Origin: Chryseobacterium sp. BLS98
GTDB lineage: Bacteria > Bacteroidota > Bacteroidia > Flavobacteriales > Weeksellaceae
Assembly (NCBI RefSeq): GCF_001045445.1
Contig: NZ_LFNF01000001.1
Coordinates: forward strand, 372,001 to 436,000
Direction: 5' to 3'
Length of the DNA: 64,000 bases
Numbering within the stretch: position 1 is the stretch's first letter; the number at the start of each line of letters is the position of its first letter. The notes under the pieces are model-generated. The model did not search any database, was not told where the DNA came from, and was given only the letters and a program-made list of their open reading frames with translations. This document shows, in pieces, positions 18,684 to 28,934 of the stretch. A program made the translations under genes and the position numbers.

Positions 18684-19588
18684 ACTAAAGGCATTGTAGA
18701 GCATCTCAACAAACCGCCCATTTTAGAGATTTCACGATACGGAATTTCTTCTACCGTCATTCCCCATTCGTTTCTCAGGTGGTTGTTCATTCTTGTAAAT
18801 GTTTTGTCTGAAACTACCACTTCAGGGGAAATAGAGAAGATATTCGGGAACATTTCAAACATTTCTTCATCATTAAGATGAAAACAGTTTTCTTCTCCAA
18901 AAATATCAACGATCAGGCGGTAATCGCTCTCATCTACAAATCCGTTTTTATAAATCAGACATTTATCTTTTCCTACCGGATTGAAGGTACAGTCCAGATG
19001 CAGGATGCCTTCGAACGGAACCTTATCATTCTTTTTTAGTTCAAGATCGATGATTCTTTTTTTCGGAAAATATTCTTTCAGAATTTCAATAGCGTATTCG
19101 TTGGTTCTTGCTGTTTTATAATTCCTGTAATCTTCGCTAAAGCATGTCCCAATAAAAAGGAAATCGTCCCATACAATCACGTCTCCTCCTTCAATGTGGG
19201 CCGTTTCCGGAAGGTTGATGATTTTTCTCCATGCTACTTTCTCAAAAACTTTTTTATATGCGTCCTGCTCATCGGCCCTGTCTGCGATTACATTTGAAAT
19301 GATCATTTTATCGTCAATCACAAAAGCGACATCTCTTGAAAAAACCTGATTGTAGTCTTTGATGATGCTTGGCCGAAGCACTTCTACGTCATATTTTTTC
19401 AATACCGCTTCAAAGGCATTCATTTCGTTGATAATATCCTCTTCTTTAGGATACATATTGTGTTCGATGGAGTAATACGATTTGGCATCGTAGCTTTCCT
19501 CCAGTGTCGGGACGGGACCCATTGAATTAGGCTGGCCCAGAACAACTGATTTCAACCTGCCCGTTTCGTTTTTAATGTTTAGTTTCAT
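18674..19588 (-). CDS. Arginine deiminase / dimethylarginine hydrolase family protein
   Basis: 304 residues with the guanidine-modifying-enzyme fold. Visible residues are FSRDVAF near 88-94, the HIEGGDV motif (catalytic His/Glu region), HLDCTFNPV and the C-terminal LLRCSTMPL holding the predicted nucleophilic Cys. The family includes arginine deiminases, DDAH and amidinotransferases, and the substrate cannot be fixed by eye. Pairing with ctlX suggests an arginine-to-citrulline-to-ornithine route, which is inference. The last codons fall within the tandem ACTCTCTT repeats, so the C-terminus (VRE) may be element-derived. A promoter-like box precedes it. Confidence 0.8.
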   Translation of the reverse strand: MKLNIKNETGRLKSVVLGQPNSMGPVPTLEESYDAKSYYSIEHNMYPKEEDIINEMNAFEAVLKKYDVEVLRPSIIKDYNQVFSRDVAFVIDDKMIISNVIADRADEQDAYKKVFEKVAWRKIINLPETAHIEGGDVIVWDDFLFIGTCFSEDYRNYKTARTNEYAIEILKEYFPKKRIIDLELKKNDKVPFEGILHLDCTFNPVGKDKCLIYKNGFVDESDYRLIVDIFGEENCFHLNDEEMFEMFPNIFSISPEVVVSDKTFTRMNNHLRNEWGMTVEEIPYREISKMGGLLRCSTMPLVRE

Positions 19589-19607
19589 AAAGATTTATGC
19601 AATACTA

Positions 19608-19615
19608 CAAATATA
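19608..19615 (-). promoter_or_regulatory. Putative -7 box of the deiminase-like gene
   Basis: On the minus strand this is TATATTTG, matching TAnnTTTG, about 19 bases before the start codon. No clear TTG is seen at -33. Confidence 0.42.
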
Positions 19616-19898
19616 AGTAAAGGTCTCTATCTGGAAAACTTTTGGTTTGTTTTATGCATAAATTTGAATTTAAGGATGTTTATTTTCAACCCTCAATTCT
19701 ATATTTCAGGATAAAATTTCATATTTAATCATATAAGCACATTAAATCTCCTTCGTTATTTTATTTACAACTAACTATTTTTCATCTACATAAGCAATAA
19801 AAAATAATCATTCTATAAAATAAATTCATATCTTAGTGATATAATTTGATAGAATTATAAATTAAAACTTAATTATTAACACCAAAAAAATCAAAATC
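19616..19898. other. AT-rich intergenic stretch before the small peptide gene
   Basis: No ORF is supported. TAAATTTG at 19659-19666 on the plus strand fits the -7 consensus but lacks a properly spaced -33 TTG and would give a leader of about 230 bases for the peptide gene. A weaker ATAATTTG lies near 19841-19848. Confidence 0.35.
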
Positions 19899-20063
19899 AT
19901 GAACAAGAAAAATCCAGTGCTTAAAAATGCACAAAAACTAGGAAGAAACGAGCAAAAATCAATCGTAGGAGGTGTTGGCCCAATTAAACCAAGATACTGC
20001 TGCGAATGGAATGACGACGGAAGCTGCAGAATCTGGACTTGTGGAAACTGCGTTTGCCCATAA
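19899..20063 (+). CDS. Cys-rich double-glycine-leader peptide (bacteriocin-like)
   Basis: A 54-residue ORF with a 25-residue leader (KLGRNEQKSIVGG) ending in a double glycine, the processing signal of peptides exported by peptidase-containing ABC transporters. The 29-residue remainder begins VGPIKPRY and holds six cysteines (34, 35, 43, 48, 51, 53), so a disulfide-linked or modified core is likely. Bacteroidota genomes carry many short bacteriocin-like genes of this sort, whose functions are mostly unknown. A terminator follows directly, and the gene is convergent with the outer-membrane receptor at 20107. No export transporter or modification enzyme is in the window. The reading frame is clean and no other gene overlaps it. 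Confidence 0.78.
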   Translation: MNKKNPVLKNAQKLGRNEQKSIVGGVGPIKPRYCCEWNDDGSCRIWTCGNCVCP

Positions 20064-20078
20064 CCAACAAACTACTGA

Positions 20079-20108
20079 ACCTGCTTTTAAAGCAGGTTTC
20101 TCTTTTTT
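20079..20108. terminator. Bidirectional terminator between peptide and receptor genes
   Basis: AACCTGCTT and AAGCAGGTT (20079-20098) pair perfectly, followed by TTCTCTTTTTT on the plus strand. It ends at the stop codon of the convergent receptor gene. Confidence 0.75.
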
Positions 20109-22470
20109 ATCTGGCCCTGCTTTCCTCTTCTGTTCTCTGAATCTCGTGGGTCTGATATTTTGAGCTTCCAAAGCTGTACCCTACCGAAAGGATCAGGCGA
20201 TTGCTGTCCCACCAATGAGCAAGACGGTTATCCATGATTTGTTTATGCCTGAACTCCAAGCGCTGATCGTAGGAATCAAAAATATTATTATAGCTTATCT
20301 TGGTATTTAGTGTATTGTTAAACCATGATTTCTGCACAGACAGATCAACTGTATATCTTGGTTTTATGATGTACAGGCTGTTTCCTGTTTTGGATTCATA
20401 ATTCGCAAAGAGATTAACGGTATATCCTTTTGGTAATGAAAAAACCTGGTTCACTCTCAGCTCATAGTTATATACTTTTAGAGCAAAAACTTCCTCCAGA
20501 TATGGCCTGAATTCATCGTTATAGTATCCTGCAATCTGGCTTGTCATGTTCCACCATTTTGTTATTTTAACGGGAAAACTGGTTTCTACAGAAGCAAATT
20601 TTCGGTACGGGAGATTTGTTCCCAGATATTCAAGCACATTGGTTTCCGGATTGTAAAGCGGATAGCGGGTCATTACATCTTTTTCTTTTCCGACAATAAT
20701 ACTTGTTATCCAGTTCTTATACCTGTAAGTAAGTTTGACCTGGCTGGTGAAAGAGGGCTGAAGATAAGGGTTTCCGATCCAGTAATTCAGCGGACTGAAA
20801 TAAAACCGGAACGGATTGAGCTGTGAAAATACAGGTCTGGTGATTTTCCTGCTGTACGAAAATGATAATTCATTTGAAGGATTGAACGGATATGATGCAC
20901 TGAAAGAAGGGAGCCATTCCAGGTAATTTCTTGCCACCACGGAATCTTTGGTAACGGCATCTGAAATACTGTCAGTATTCTCCAACCTGAGCCCTGCTTT
21001 CACCTGCAGCTTTCCCAACTTATGGCTGTATGAAATATAACCTGCCGCTATTTTTTCTTTGTACGAAAACCTGTTGCTCCGTTCAGGATCGTAAATAAAA
21101 TGGCTATCGGCAGAGAGGGTATCGTACCGGATATTATTATTGGTATCGGAGCGGCTGTATTTTATCCCTGCTTCCAGGTCTGAATTTCCAATTTTTTGGG
21201 AAATATCGATCTGCGCAGTCTGGATATCAATTTTATTAACCAGATCTGACTTCCAGTAAGACAAAAGCTGAGAGGTTGATTTATCTTTATTGATAAAATC
21301 ATCTTTCTGTTTGTTTTTAACAGAGAGATAGTTTCCCATAAAACTGAGATTAAAACCCTTATTCCGAAATGTATAATCAACTGTCAGTCCATAATTTTCC
21401 TGGGAATATGCTGTAGGATTTTCACTTTCTGTATTAAAGACAAGCTGTGATTCATCTTTATTGGTAGCATAGAGTGATCCCGAACGGGTCCGTTCATTGC
21501 TACGGAAATTTCCTCTCACATTAAAGCTCAGCCTGTTTTTATCATTCAGCCTGAAATCAGCCCCACCTGCGAGACTGTATACTTTTCCTTCATCTTCCTG
21601 ATAGGTGTTGGTCCGCATGATGTTCGTATTGGCAAGCTTCTGTAATGCCTGATAGCGATAGGTAGAAATACCGCTGTTATAACTGGTTTGCAAGCTATAG
21701 GCTACTTTTTCGGTGTTATAGGAAAGATTTAAAGCATTTTCCCCGTAGCTGAACCTGTTGGTATTTATGTTTCCATTATAGTTGCCTTTCCAGCCGAGAT
21801 TGCTGTTTTTTTTCAACCGGATGTCAATGATTCCTTTAAATTCGGCATCGTATTTTGAAGAAGGATTACCATTCACTTCCAGTGATTCTACCATTTCCGG
21901 AGATAAGGATCTCAGATAGGCCTGTAATTCAAGGCTGCTCATGGCAACAGGTCTTCCGTCAATAAAAACTGCGGGACTTATTCTTCCACCCATCAAAATA
22001 GCGCCTTCCTGATCTACAGAAATTCCGGGTGTCTTCCTTAAAACTTCCAGAAGGTTGGCAGAGGTTTTAAAGTCTTTATTCCCTGAAACACTCATAATGA
22101 TATTTCCATCACTTAGTTTCATATTTTTAGATGGCGAGCGGATTACAACCTCGGAAATACTTTCTGCAACAGGCTTTAATTCAACCAAAATAAGACTTTC
22201 TATTTTATCCAGCTCCTTTCGGTCATATTCTTTTTTCTCAATAATAAAAACTGAGCCGGCCGGTATATTCACGAACTGAAAAGAACCTAAGGAATCAGTC
22301 AGAGTTTTTTGAATGATCTGCCGGCCTGGTTTATCCAGTAAAGAAACTTCAGCTTCTGATAAAGCTTTTTTTGTCTCCGAATCTATTACTTTCCCCTTAA
22401 TTTGTTGCTGCCCTTTCATGAAACAGGACATTAATAAAAGAAACAGGAAAATCCATAATCTGATACTCAT
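20107..22470 (-). CDS. Outer-membrane receptor with N-terminal carboxypeptidase-like domain
   Basis: 787 residues. A signal peptide (IFLFLLLMSCFMKGQ) is followed by a carboxypeptidase-D regulatory-like domain (QQIKGKVIDSETKKAL to about 100), a plug region (DGNIIMSVSGNK, LLEVLRKTPGISVDQEGAI, VFIDGRPV, VESLEVNGNPSSKYDAEFKGIIDIRLKK) and a PF14905-type beta-barrel ending LSVGYSFGSSKYQ plus a short tail. It is predicted to import or bind an unknown ligand with TonB. A membrane-bound AraC-type regulator is encoded 79 bases upstream on the same strand and a Cys-rich secreted peptide is encoded convergently, so a shared signalling role is possible but unproven. Confidence 0.87.
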   Translation of the reverse strand: MSIRLWIFLFLLLMSCFMKGQQQIKGKVIDSETKKALSEAEVSLLDKPGRQIIQKTLTDSLGSFQFVNIPAGSVFIIEKKEYDRKELDKIESLILVELKPVAESISEVVIRSPSKNMKLSDGNIIMSVSGNKDFKTSANLLEVLRKTPGISVDQEGAILMGGRISPAVFIDGRPVAMSSLELQAYLRSLSPEMVESLEVNGNPSSKYDAEFKGIIDIRLKKNSNLGWKGNYNGNINTNRFSYGENALNLSYNTEKVAYSLQTSYNSGISTYRYQALQKLANTNIMRTNTYQEDEGKVYSLAGGADFRLNDKNRLSFNVRGNFRSNERTRSGSLYATNKDESQLVFNTESENPTAYSQENYGLTVDYTFRNKGFNLSFMGNYLSVKNKQKDDFINKDKSTSQLLSYWKSDLVNKIDIQTAQIDISQKIGNSDLEAGIKYSRSDTNNNIRYDTLSADSHFIYDPERSNRFSYKEKIAAGYISYSHKLGKLQVKAGLRLENTDSISDAVTKDSVVARNYLEWLPSFSASYPFNPSNELSFSYSRKITRPVFSQLNPFRFYFSPLNYWIGNPYLQPSFTSQVKLTYRYKNWITSIIVGKEKDVMTRYPLYNPETNVLEYLGTNLPYRKFASVETSFPVKITKWWNMTSQIAGYYNDEFRPYLEEVFALKVYNYELRVNQVFSLPKGYTVNLFANYESKTGNSLYIIKPRYTVDLSVQKSWFNNTLNTKISYNNIFDSYDQRLEFRHKQIMDNRLAHWWDSNRLILSVGYSFGSSKYQTHEIQRTEEESRAR

Positions 22471-22490
22471 ACATTTAAATTTTATGGTAC

Positions 22491-22498
22491 CAAAAGTA
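22491..22498 (-). promoter_or_regulatory. Putative -7 box of the receptor gene
   Basis: TACTTTTG on the minus strand, about 20 bases before the start codon and between the AraC regulator and the receptor. It suggests that the receptor can be transcribed separately from the regulator. Confidence 0.42.
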
Positions 22499-22549
22499 TT
22501 GGACTGTATGAAAAATCAGGTTCTGAAGTTTAAATTCCGCAGTACGAAA

Positions 22550-23611
22550 TTATAATTCTGAACTCTGGAAACGCACTTCAGAAGGGATTTGTGATTGCCT
22601 GTACAAAAGTGGTGTTGTATTTTTAATTTTTTTGAAGGTAGAAAAAAATGTAGACTTAGAATTAAAGCCAACTTCATATCCGATCTCCTCAATCTTGAGA
22701 AAAGAGCCTTCTTCTATTTTCTGACAGGCTTCATTGATCCTGTACTCATTGATATAGGTAGAAAAGCTTTTACCTAAGTTATCATTCAGCAGCTGGGAAA
22801 GCTGATGAGCAGACATGTTCATTTTAACTGCAAGATCATTTAACTTAAGGTTCGGATTCTTGTACAGTTCTTCGGAATTCATCAGTCTTTCAAGTTTTGA
22901 AGCAAAGCTGTCTGCGAGCTCTCCTGCAATCTTTTTATTGGTGTATTTCGGGATGCCTTTTACAGAATCCTGACCATACTTTTTGCTGAAGAGAATTAAA
23001 AAGTTGGCATACAGTACAAAGGAGAATACAAGACTTCCGCCTGCACAGTACACCTGTACCCACCCTGTAGAAATTAATTGGTATACCATGAAAATGATCA
23101 CATTACTGATCATTACTGGAAAAATAAACTTATTAGGATTTCGTACCGTCTGCTTCGAAGAAACATAATACTGATACACAGCAAGCAGGACAAACACTGA
23201 CCAAACGGTATAAATAAAGGTCCCGAAATATTTATCCCATGTAACCGGGAAGAACAAATACAGCAACCCGACTGCTCCAAGCATCATCGTCAACAACCCA
23301 AAAAATGATCTGCATTGTTTTAAATCAAATTCTTCTTTTTGGAATGATGACCTGATGTAAAAACATAAGGCCGGTCCCGTAAAAAACAGTGCCGACAGCC
23401 CGAGGTGCGGAATAATTTGCGGCCAGTCCGGATAGAAATAGATACAGACGGAAATCCCAACCCTGATACTTAAAGTCAATAAAATCAATCCTAAAAAGAA
23501 ATCCGGAATGTTTTTAAGTTTCTTGACAAACAGAAGATAGGTTCCGAGCAAGAACCCATTAAAGGCTCCTACCGCACTGAAGAAAAATAACATCTGCTGT
23601 CCGAAAGTCAT
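22550..23611 (-). CDS. Membrane-anchored AraC-family transcriptional regulator
   Basis: 353 residues. The N-terminal 210 residues contain about six to seven hydrophobic segments (for example FFFSAVGAFNGFLLGTYLLF, FFLGLILLTLSIRVGISVCI, LLTMMLGAVGLLYLFF and VFSFVLYANFLILF). The C-terminal 100 residues form an AraC double helix-turn-helix (LNDLAVKMNMSAHQLSQLLN and IEEIGYEVGFNSKSTFFSTF). Such multi-spanning AraC regulators are common in Bacteroidota and are thought to sense an envelope or extracellular signal. It is the upstream neighbour of the outer-membrane receptor and is the obvious candidate regulator of it. Confidence 0.9.
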   Translation of the reverse strand: MTFGQQMLFFFSAVGAFNGFLLGTYLLFVKKLKNIPDFFLGLILLTLSIRVGISVCIYFYPDWPQIIPHLGLSALFFTGPALCFYIRSSFQKEEFDLKQCRSFFGLLTMMLGAVGLLYLFFPVTWDKYFGTFIYTVWSVFVLLAVYQYYVSSKQTVRNPNKFIFPVMISNVIIFMVYQLISTGWVQVYCAGGSLVFSFVLYANFLILFSKKYGQDSVKGIPKYTNKKIAGELADSFASKLERLMNSEELYKNPNLKLNDLAVKMNMSAHQLSQLLNDNLGKSFSTYINEYRINEACQKIEEGSFLKIEEIGYEVGFNSKSTFFSTFKKIKNTTPLLYRQSQIPSEVRFQSSEL

Positions 23612-23740
23612 AGTATTGATTTTTTTGAAAAATCCCTATCATTCCGGTTTAAACCAAAACCAATTGATAGTGATTACTTTATGAAGGTAAATTTAATAAA
23701 ATTATCCATCCAAATTTTATAAAATATAACTCTTTAAAAT

Positions 23741-23770
23741 AAAAAATCCCAAAGCAAGCTCTGGGATTTT
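23741..23770 (-). terminator. Intrinsic terminator of the citrate synthase gene
   Basis: AAAATCCCA (23743-23751) and TGGGATTTT (23762-23770) pair perfectly, with further T residues on the minus strand. It lies 20 bases after the gltA stop codon. Confidence 0.8.
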
Positions 23771-23790
23771 GTTTATGATAAAACAGAATA

Positions 23791-25077
23791 TTATCTGTTT
23801 GTAATATCGATGTAATCTCTTTTCTGAGCACCTTGGTAAACCTGTCTCGGTCTTCCGATAGGATCTCCTTTCAGTCTCATTTCTTTCCACTGAGAAATCC
23901 ATCCCGGAAGTCTTCCTAATGCAAACATTACAGTGAACATTTCTGTAGGAATTCCTAATGCTCTGTAAATAATACCAGAATAGAAATCTACGTTTGGATA
24001 TAGCTTTCTTTCTACGAAGTATTCGTCTTCAAGAGCTACTTTTTCTAACTGCATTGCAATGTCAAGAGCTTTATCCTGAATACCCAATGCGTTAAGGATA
24101 TCATCTGCTGCTTTTTTAATGATTTTCGCTCTAGGATCAAAGTTTTTGTACACTCTGTGTCCAAAGCCCATTAAACGGAAGCTGTCATTTTTATCTTTAG
24201 CTTTTGCTACCCACTTATTAACATCTCCTCCATCTTTATCGATCAGCTCAAGCATTTCGATCACTGCCTGGTTAGCACCACCGTGAAGTGGTCCCCAAAG
24301 CGCGGAAACACCAGCAGAAATAGATGCAAAAAGACCTGTATGAGCAGAACCTACCATTCTTACAGTAGAAGTAGAACAGTTTTGTTCGTGGTCAGCATGA
24401 AGGATTAGTAATTTATCAAGAGCATCTACGATTACCGGATTTACTTCGAATTCTTCGTTTGGTAATCTGAATGCCATTTTGTAGAAGTTTTCTACGTAGT
24501 TCAGGCTGTTATCTCCGTGGTTAAGCGGAAGGCCCTGAGTTTTTCTGTAGGTCCATGCACAAAGGTGAGAGAATTTGGCAATCATCAATTCTGCTGCGTG
24601 GTCCATTTCTTCTTTAGAGTTTACGTTAACAGCTTTAGGATTGAAAGCAGTCAAAGCGGAAGTTAAAGAAGATAAAACTCCCATAGGATGGGCAGAACGA
24701 GGGAAAACATCGATGATTTTTTTCATCTCGTCTGCTATAAAGTTATATTTTTTAATGTTGTTGTTGAAAGAACCGAATTGTTCTTGAGTAGGCAGTTCAC
24801 CATGTAATAAAAGGTACATTACTTCTGTGAAGTTAGATTTCTCAGCAATCTGCTCGATTGGATAACCTCTGTAGAATAATTCTCCTTTATCTCCGTCTAA
24901 GTAAGTGATGTCGCTAATGGTAGCTCCAGTGTTTTTGTACCCTAAATCCAGAGTGATTAAACCTGTCTGGTCTCTTAATTTTGAAATATCAATTCCTCTG
25001 TCTCCGATAGTACTATCCACGATTGGATATTCATATGAATTACCGTCGTAATTCAATATTACTTTGTTGTCTGACAT
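23791..25077 (-). CDS. gltA: Citrate synthase
   Basis: 428 residues, the size of type II hexameric bacterial citrate synthases. Clear motifs are the NCSTSTVRMVGSAH region with the preceding His of ADHEQN, GPLHGGANQAVIEML (first catalytic His), GFGHRVYKNFDPRA (second catalytic His) and the catalytic Asp in PNVDFYSG. It condenses oxaloacetate and acetyl-CoA at the entry to the TCA cycle in the cytoplasm. It lies 82 bases downstream of eno on the same strand. A hairpin with only 6-bp arms (CGGCAA / TTGCCG, 25118-25143) lies between them, so separate transcription is possible. Confidence 0.97.
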   Translation of the reverse strand: MSDNKVILNYDGNSYEYPIVDSTIGDRGIDISKLRDQTGLITLDLGYKNTGATISDITYLDGDKGELFYRGYPIEQIAEKSNFTEVMYLLLHGELPTQEQFGSFNNNIKKYNFIADEMKKIIDVFPRSAHPMGVLSSLTSALTAFNPKAVNVNSKEEMDHAAELMIAKFSHLCAWTYRKTQGLPLNHGDNSLNYVENFYKMAFRLPNEEFEVNPVIVDALDKLLILHADHEQNCSTSTVRMVGSAHTGLFASISAGVSALWGPLHGGANQAVIEMLELIDKDGGDVNKWVAKAKDKNDSFRLMGFGHRVYKNFDPRAKIIKKAADDILNALGIQDKALDIAMQLEKVALEDEYFVERKLYPNVDFYSGIIYRALGIPTEMFTVMFALGRLPGWISQWKEMRLKGDPIGRPRQVYQGAQKRDYIDITNR

Positions 25078-25159
25078 TATTTATTTTTTTTCTAAATATA
25101 CTACTTATTACAAAATACGGCAAACAAAAATTATCGCTTGCCGTTATTTATAAATTCAA

Positions 25160-26503
<1,344 letters not shown>

Positions 26504-26516
26504 TTATACTTGATCA

Positions 26517-26524
26517 CAAATTTA
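26517..26524 (-). promoter_or_regulatory. Putative -7 box of eno
   Basis: TAAATTTG on the minus strand, matching TAnnTTTG, with a predicted leader of about 58 bases. The -33 region is not convincing. Confidence 0.42.
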
Positions 26525-26715
26525 ATGAAAAAACTAACCTGATGAAAAAACTGGGCTTTAATATTTGGTAATAAATAAAAATTTTGCAATGTTTTTTATC
26601 ACATTGGAGAATTATAGTCTAATTTTCAATTTAAATGGCATTTTACCTGGCTAAACCATCTCTTTTCTTCCGATTTACAGCAAATATTTCCATTAATTTT
26701 TATAGTGTCAAGCTT

Positions 26716-27504
26716 TTATATTGTAGTTTTAAAAACAATCTGAGTTCCGGGTCCGTCTTTTAAAATATAGCACTCTCCTTTTTGTTCCTCCATTCTTCTT
26801 TTCATATTCCGAAGACCGTTTCCTTCGGGATGTCCTTCCGGAATTCCGTCACCGTCATCGGAAATTTTCATTGTAAAAACATTTCCCTCCTGAGAAAACG
26901 AAAGATTTAGTTTATTTGCATGACTATGTTTATAAGCATTATTAACAGCTTCTTTGAGGCATAGAAACATATTCCGTCTCAATTCTGTAGAAATTGGAGT
27001 TTCCGATATAATGTCTTCGCTTTCCAGCCACAATTTTATTTTTGTTTTTTTTAAAAAGTTACCTGTATACTGTATGGCGTAATCTATAAAACTTCCCATA
27101 GTATCATTTCCTGAATTCAGGCTCCAGAGCATTTCGCGCATGGAAAGATTCATTTCTTCTGAGGTTTTCAGAAGTTCGTCTATATCATTCTGCAGGTCAT
27201 CATCTTCTGCTTTTTGCTTTAAGAATTCTGCCTGAAGTTTCAGTGCTGAAATGCCTGCTCCAAGGTCATCATGCATATCATGGGAAATTCTCTCGCGTTC
27301 CTGTTCTAAAAGTTTTTGTTTTTCGAGCTCTTTCTGAAGAAGCTGGTTTTGGTGTTCGGCTTCTTTGAGCTGTTGTTCTTTGATATAAAGGAGCTGTCTT
27401 TTATTGTACATAAGGACCACAAAAACGATAAAGCAAACAAACAGCATCATTATTGAAATCGCAATAATGTAAGCCAATTTTATATCATCCTGAATATGGG
27501 TCAT
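26716..27504 (-). CDS. NarL-type sensor histidine kinase
   Basis: 262 residues. A single membrane span (AYIIAISIMMLFVCFIVFVVLMY) sits at about 10-33, followed by a coiled-coil rich in Lys, Glu and Gln (35-70), a HisKA_3 phosphoacceptor (ERISHDMHDDLGAGISALK, His near 75) and an HATPase_c domain (LKEAVNNAYKHSHANK, DDGDGIPEGHPEGNGLRNM). There is no extracellular sensor domain, so the signal probably comes through a partner. It is the last gene of a four-gene operon with the cognate response regulator first, overlapping the preceding membrane-protein gene by 4 bases (ATGA). Confidence 0.92.
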   Translation of the reverse strand: MTHIQDDIKLAYIIAISIMMLFVCFIVFVVLMYNKRQLLYIKEQQLKEAEHQNQLLQKELEKQKLLEQERERISHDMHDDLGAGISALKLQAEFLKQKAEDDDLQNDIDELLKTSEEMNLSMREMLWSLNSGNDTMGSFIDYAIQYTGNFLKKTKIKLWLESEDIISETPISTELRRNMFLCLKEAVNNAYKHSHANKLNLSFSQEGNVFTMKISDDGDGIPEGHPEGNGLRNMKRRMEEQKGECYILKDGPGTQIVFKTTI

Positions 27505-28139
27505 AGTTTCATTTGCTTTTCATATTTTATTAATGAAATATAAAACATAATATACATTACTATGTTGATAATATTTTGTCCAATCTTTAAAAATTCAAGA
27601 AATTCATTGTCATTTTTAGCAAAGAAAAACATTGGGGTAACCCTAAAAATAAAGAAACAGCTCCACATTAATAACCCCGTGGAAATCCAGAAAACGGGAT
27701 CGTCCGTCATTTTGTTTTCGTCAAAAAAAGAAATCTTCTGATAAAACCATAACATAGAGTTAATGATGTAAAATAATGTAATTAATATCCCTATCCGCTT
27801 ATCAAAATCAATATTAGAAAAATTTGTGAAAAGAAAAATATAACCTAATGATAAAATTGCTGATAATAAAGAAATTTTCTGTAAAACATTTTTAAATACA
27901 AAAGAATAAAAAAAATAAAAAAATACTACACAGAATATAAAATATAAATTGTATTGAAGCCCTACTTTAACATTAGAATCGATTTGATTTCGTATAAACG
28001 CAACGCATTCATTGGCAAAAGTTACTAAAAGATATATAAAAATATAATTTTGGGCAGAAAAAAAATATTTTCTACCCAAATAAAAGGATTTTATTAAAGG
28101 AAAAAATAATACGATCTTGTAAATAATTCCTATTAGCAT
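27501..28139 (-). CDS. Multi-spanning membrane protein of the two-component operon
   Basis: 212 residues, with about six hydrophobic helices covering most of the chain (for example IYKIVLFFPLIKSFYL, YIFIYLLVTFANECVAFI, YNLYFIFCVVFFYFFYSFVF, ISLLSAILSLGYIFLF and WISTGLLMWSCFFIFRV). No known family is recognised. Its 4-base overlap with the histidine kinase gene and 4-base gap to the lipoprotein gene indicate tight translational coupling, so it is a candidate membrane sensor or kinase-control subunit. This is inferred from context only. Confidence 0.75.
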   Translation of the reverse strand: MLIGIIYKIVLFFPLIKSFYLGRKYFFSAQNYIFIYLLVTFANECVAFIRNQIDSNVKVGLQYNLYFIFCVVFFYFFYSFVFKNVLQKISLLSAILSLGYIFLFTNFSNIDFDKRIGILITLFYIINSMLWFYQKISFFDENKMTDDPVFWISTGLLMWSCFFIFRVTPMFFFAKNDNEFLEFLKIGQNIINIVMYIMFYISLIKYEKQMKL

Positions 28140-28143
28140 ACGT

Positions 28144-28929
28144 TTACGGTTTTAAATCTCCTGCATCATAATAAAAATTAACAATATCATTCAGCAAACT
28201 CTTTTTCGTATCAATTATATTAAAATTAGTTTTTACAGCAAATGAAATTCGGGATTCTCTGTTTCTAAGATAATCTACTTTAGTTCCATCTTTTCTAACA
28301 AAATCTTTAAAAAGAATATAATCAAACTGTAGATCACGAATTGTATATCCTGGGAAGCCTGAAATTAATTTTGTAAGTTTCAAGTAATTATTAATATCAT
28401 TAACTTTGTAAAGAATCATATCGCATGGATCATTTTTACTGACTGGATTAACCAATTTACTTTTGAAACTATCAAATGCAATCTTTTGAGCCTCAAATTC
28501 AGCAGAATTTAATGTGAACTTATTTCCTTTCAAAACATAAAAAATATCTTTTTTATTTTGCAAGCTGTCATTCGATATTGCTAATCCTAAATTTAAAGAT
28601 TTATCAGTGTTTAAAAGAAAGAAAAACTTTGCATATGCTTTTTTATCTTGATTTACAGTTTTTTCAAAATCAGAATAATCTAAATTAATTTCAGGTTTAG
28701 TATTACCTATTTCAGATTGGGCACCTATTTCACTCTTAAAGTTTGCTTTACCATGCTCAACTTCTTCGTCAGTAATCCTAAACAAAAATTCAGGACGTAT
28801 GTGTGCTTCAGCTTCTGTTACACCACTTCCATCGTGAACAGGAGGTGGTTCTACTTTATCTTTACAGCTTAATACTGATAAAAATACAATTAAACACCAA
28901 AATAGTTGTTTTCTTAAAATTGTTCTCAT
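28144..28929 (-). CDS. Putative lipoprotein of the two-component operon
   Basis: 261 residues. An N-terminal signal with a lipobox (IVFLSVLSC, Cys near 22) is followed by KDKVEPPPVHDG, a short disordered stretch, and a soluble domain with no recognised motif. It is likely anchored to the periplasmic side of a membrane. Position in a tight operon between the response regulator (5-base gap) and the membrane protein suggests it takes part in sensing or is the main target under autoregulation. Base composition is markedly AT-rich, as in the neighbouring membrane gene, compared with the flanking regulator genes. Confidence 0.72.
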   Translation of the reverse strand: MRTILRKQLFWCLIVFLSVLSCKDKVEPPPVHDGSGVTEAEAHIRPEFLFRITDEEVEHGKANFKSEIGAQSEIGNTKPEINLDYSDFEKTVNQDKKAYAKFFFLLNTDKSLNLGLAISNDSLQNKKDIFYVLKGNKFTLNSAEFEAQKIAFDSFKSKLVNPVSKNDPCDMILYKVNDINNYLKLTKLISGFPGYTIRDLQFDYILFKDFVRKDGTKVDYLRNRESRISFAVKTNFNIIDTKKSLLNDIVNFYYDAGDLKP

Positions 28930-28934
28930 GTTTC

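Noticed and set aside
25118..25143. Hairpin between eno and gltA as a terminator
   Set aside because: Only 6-bp arms with a 14-base loop and a weak T tract; too weak to list as a terminator.
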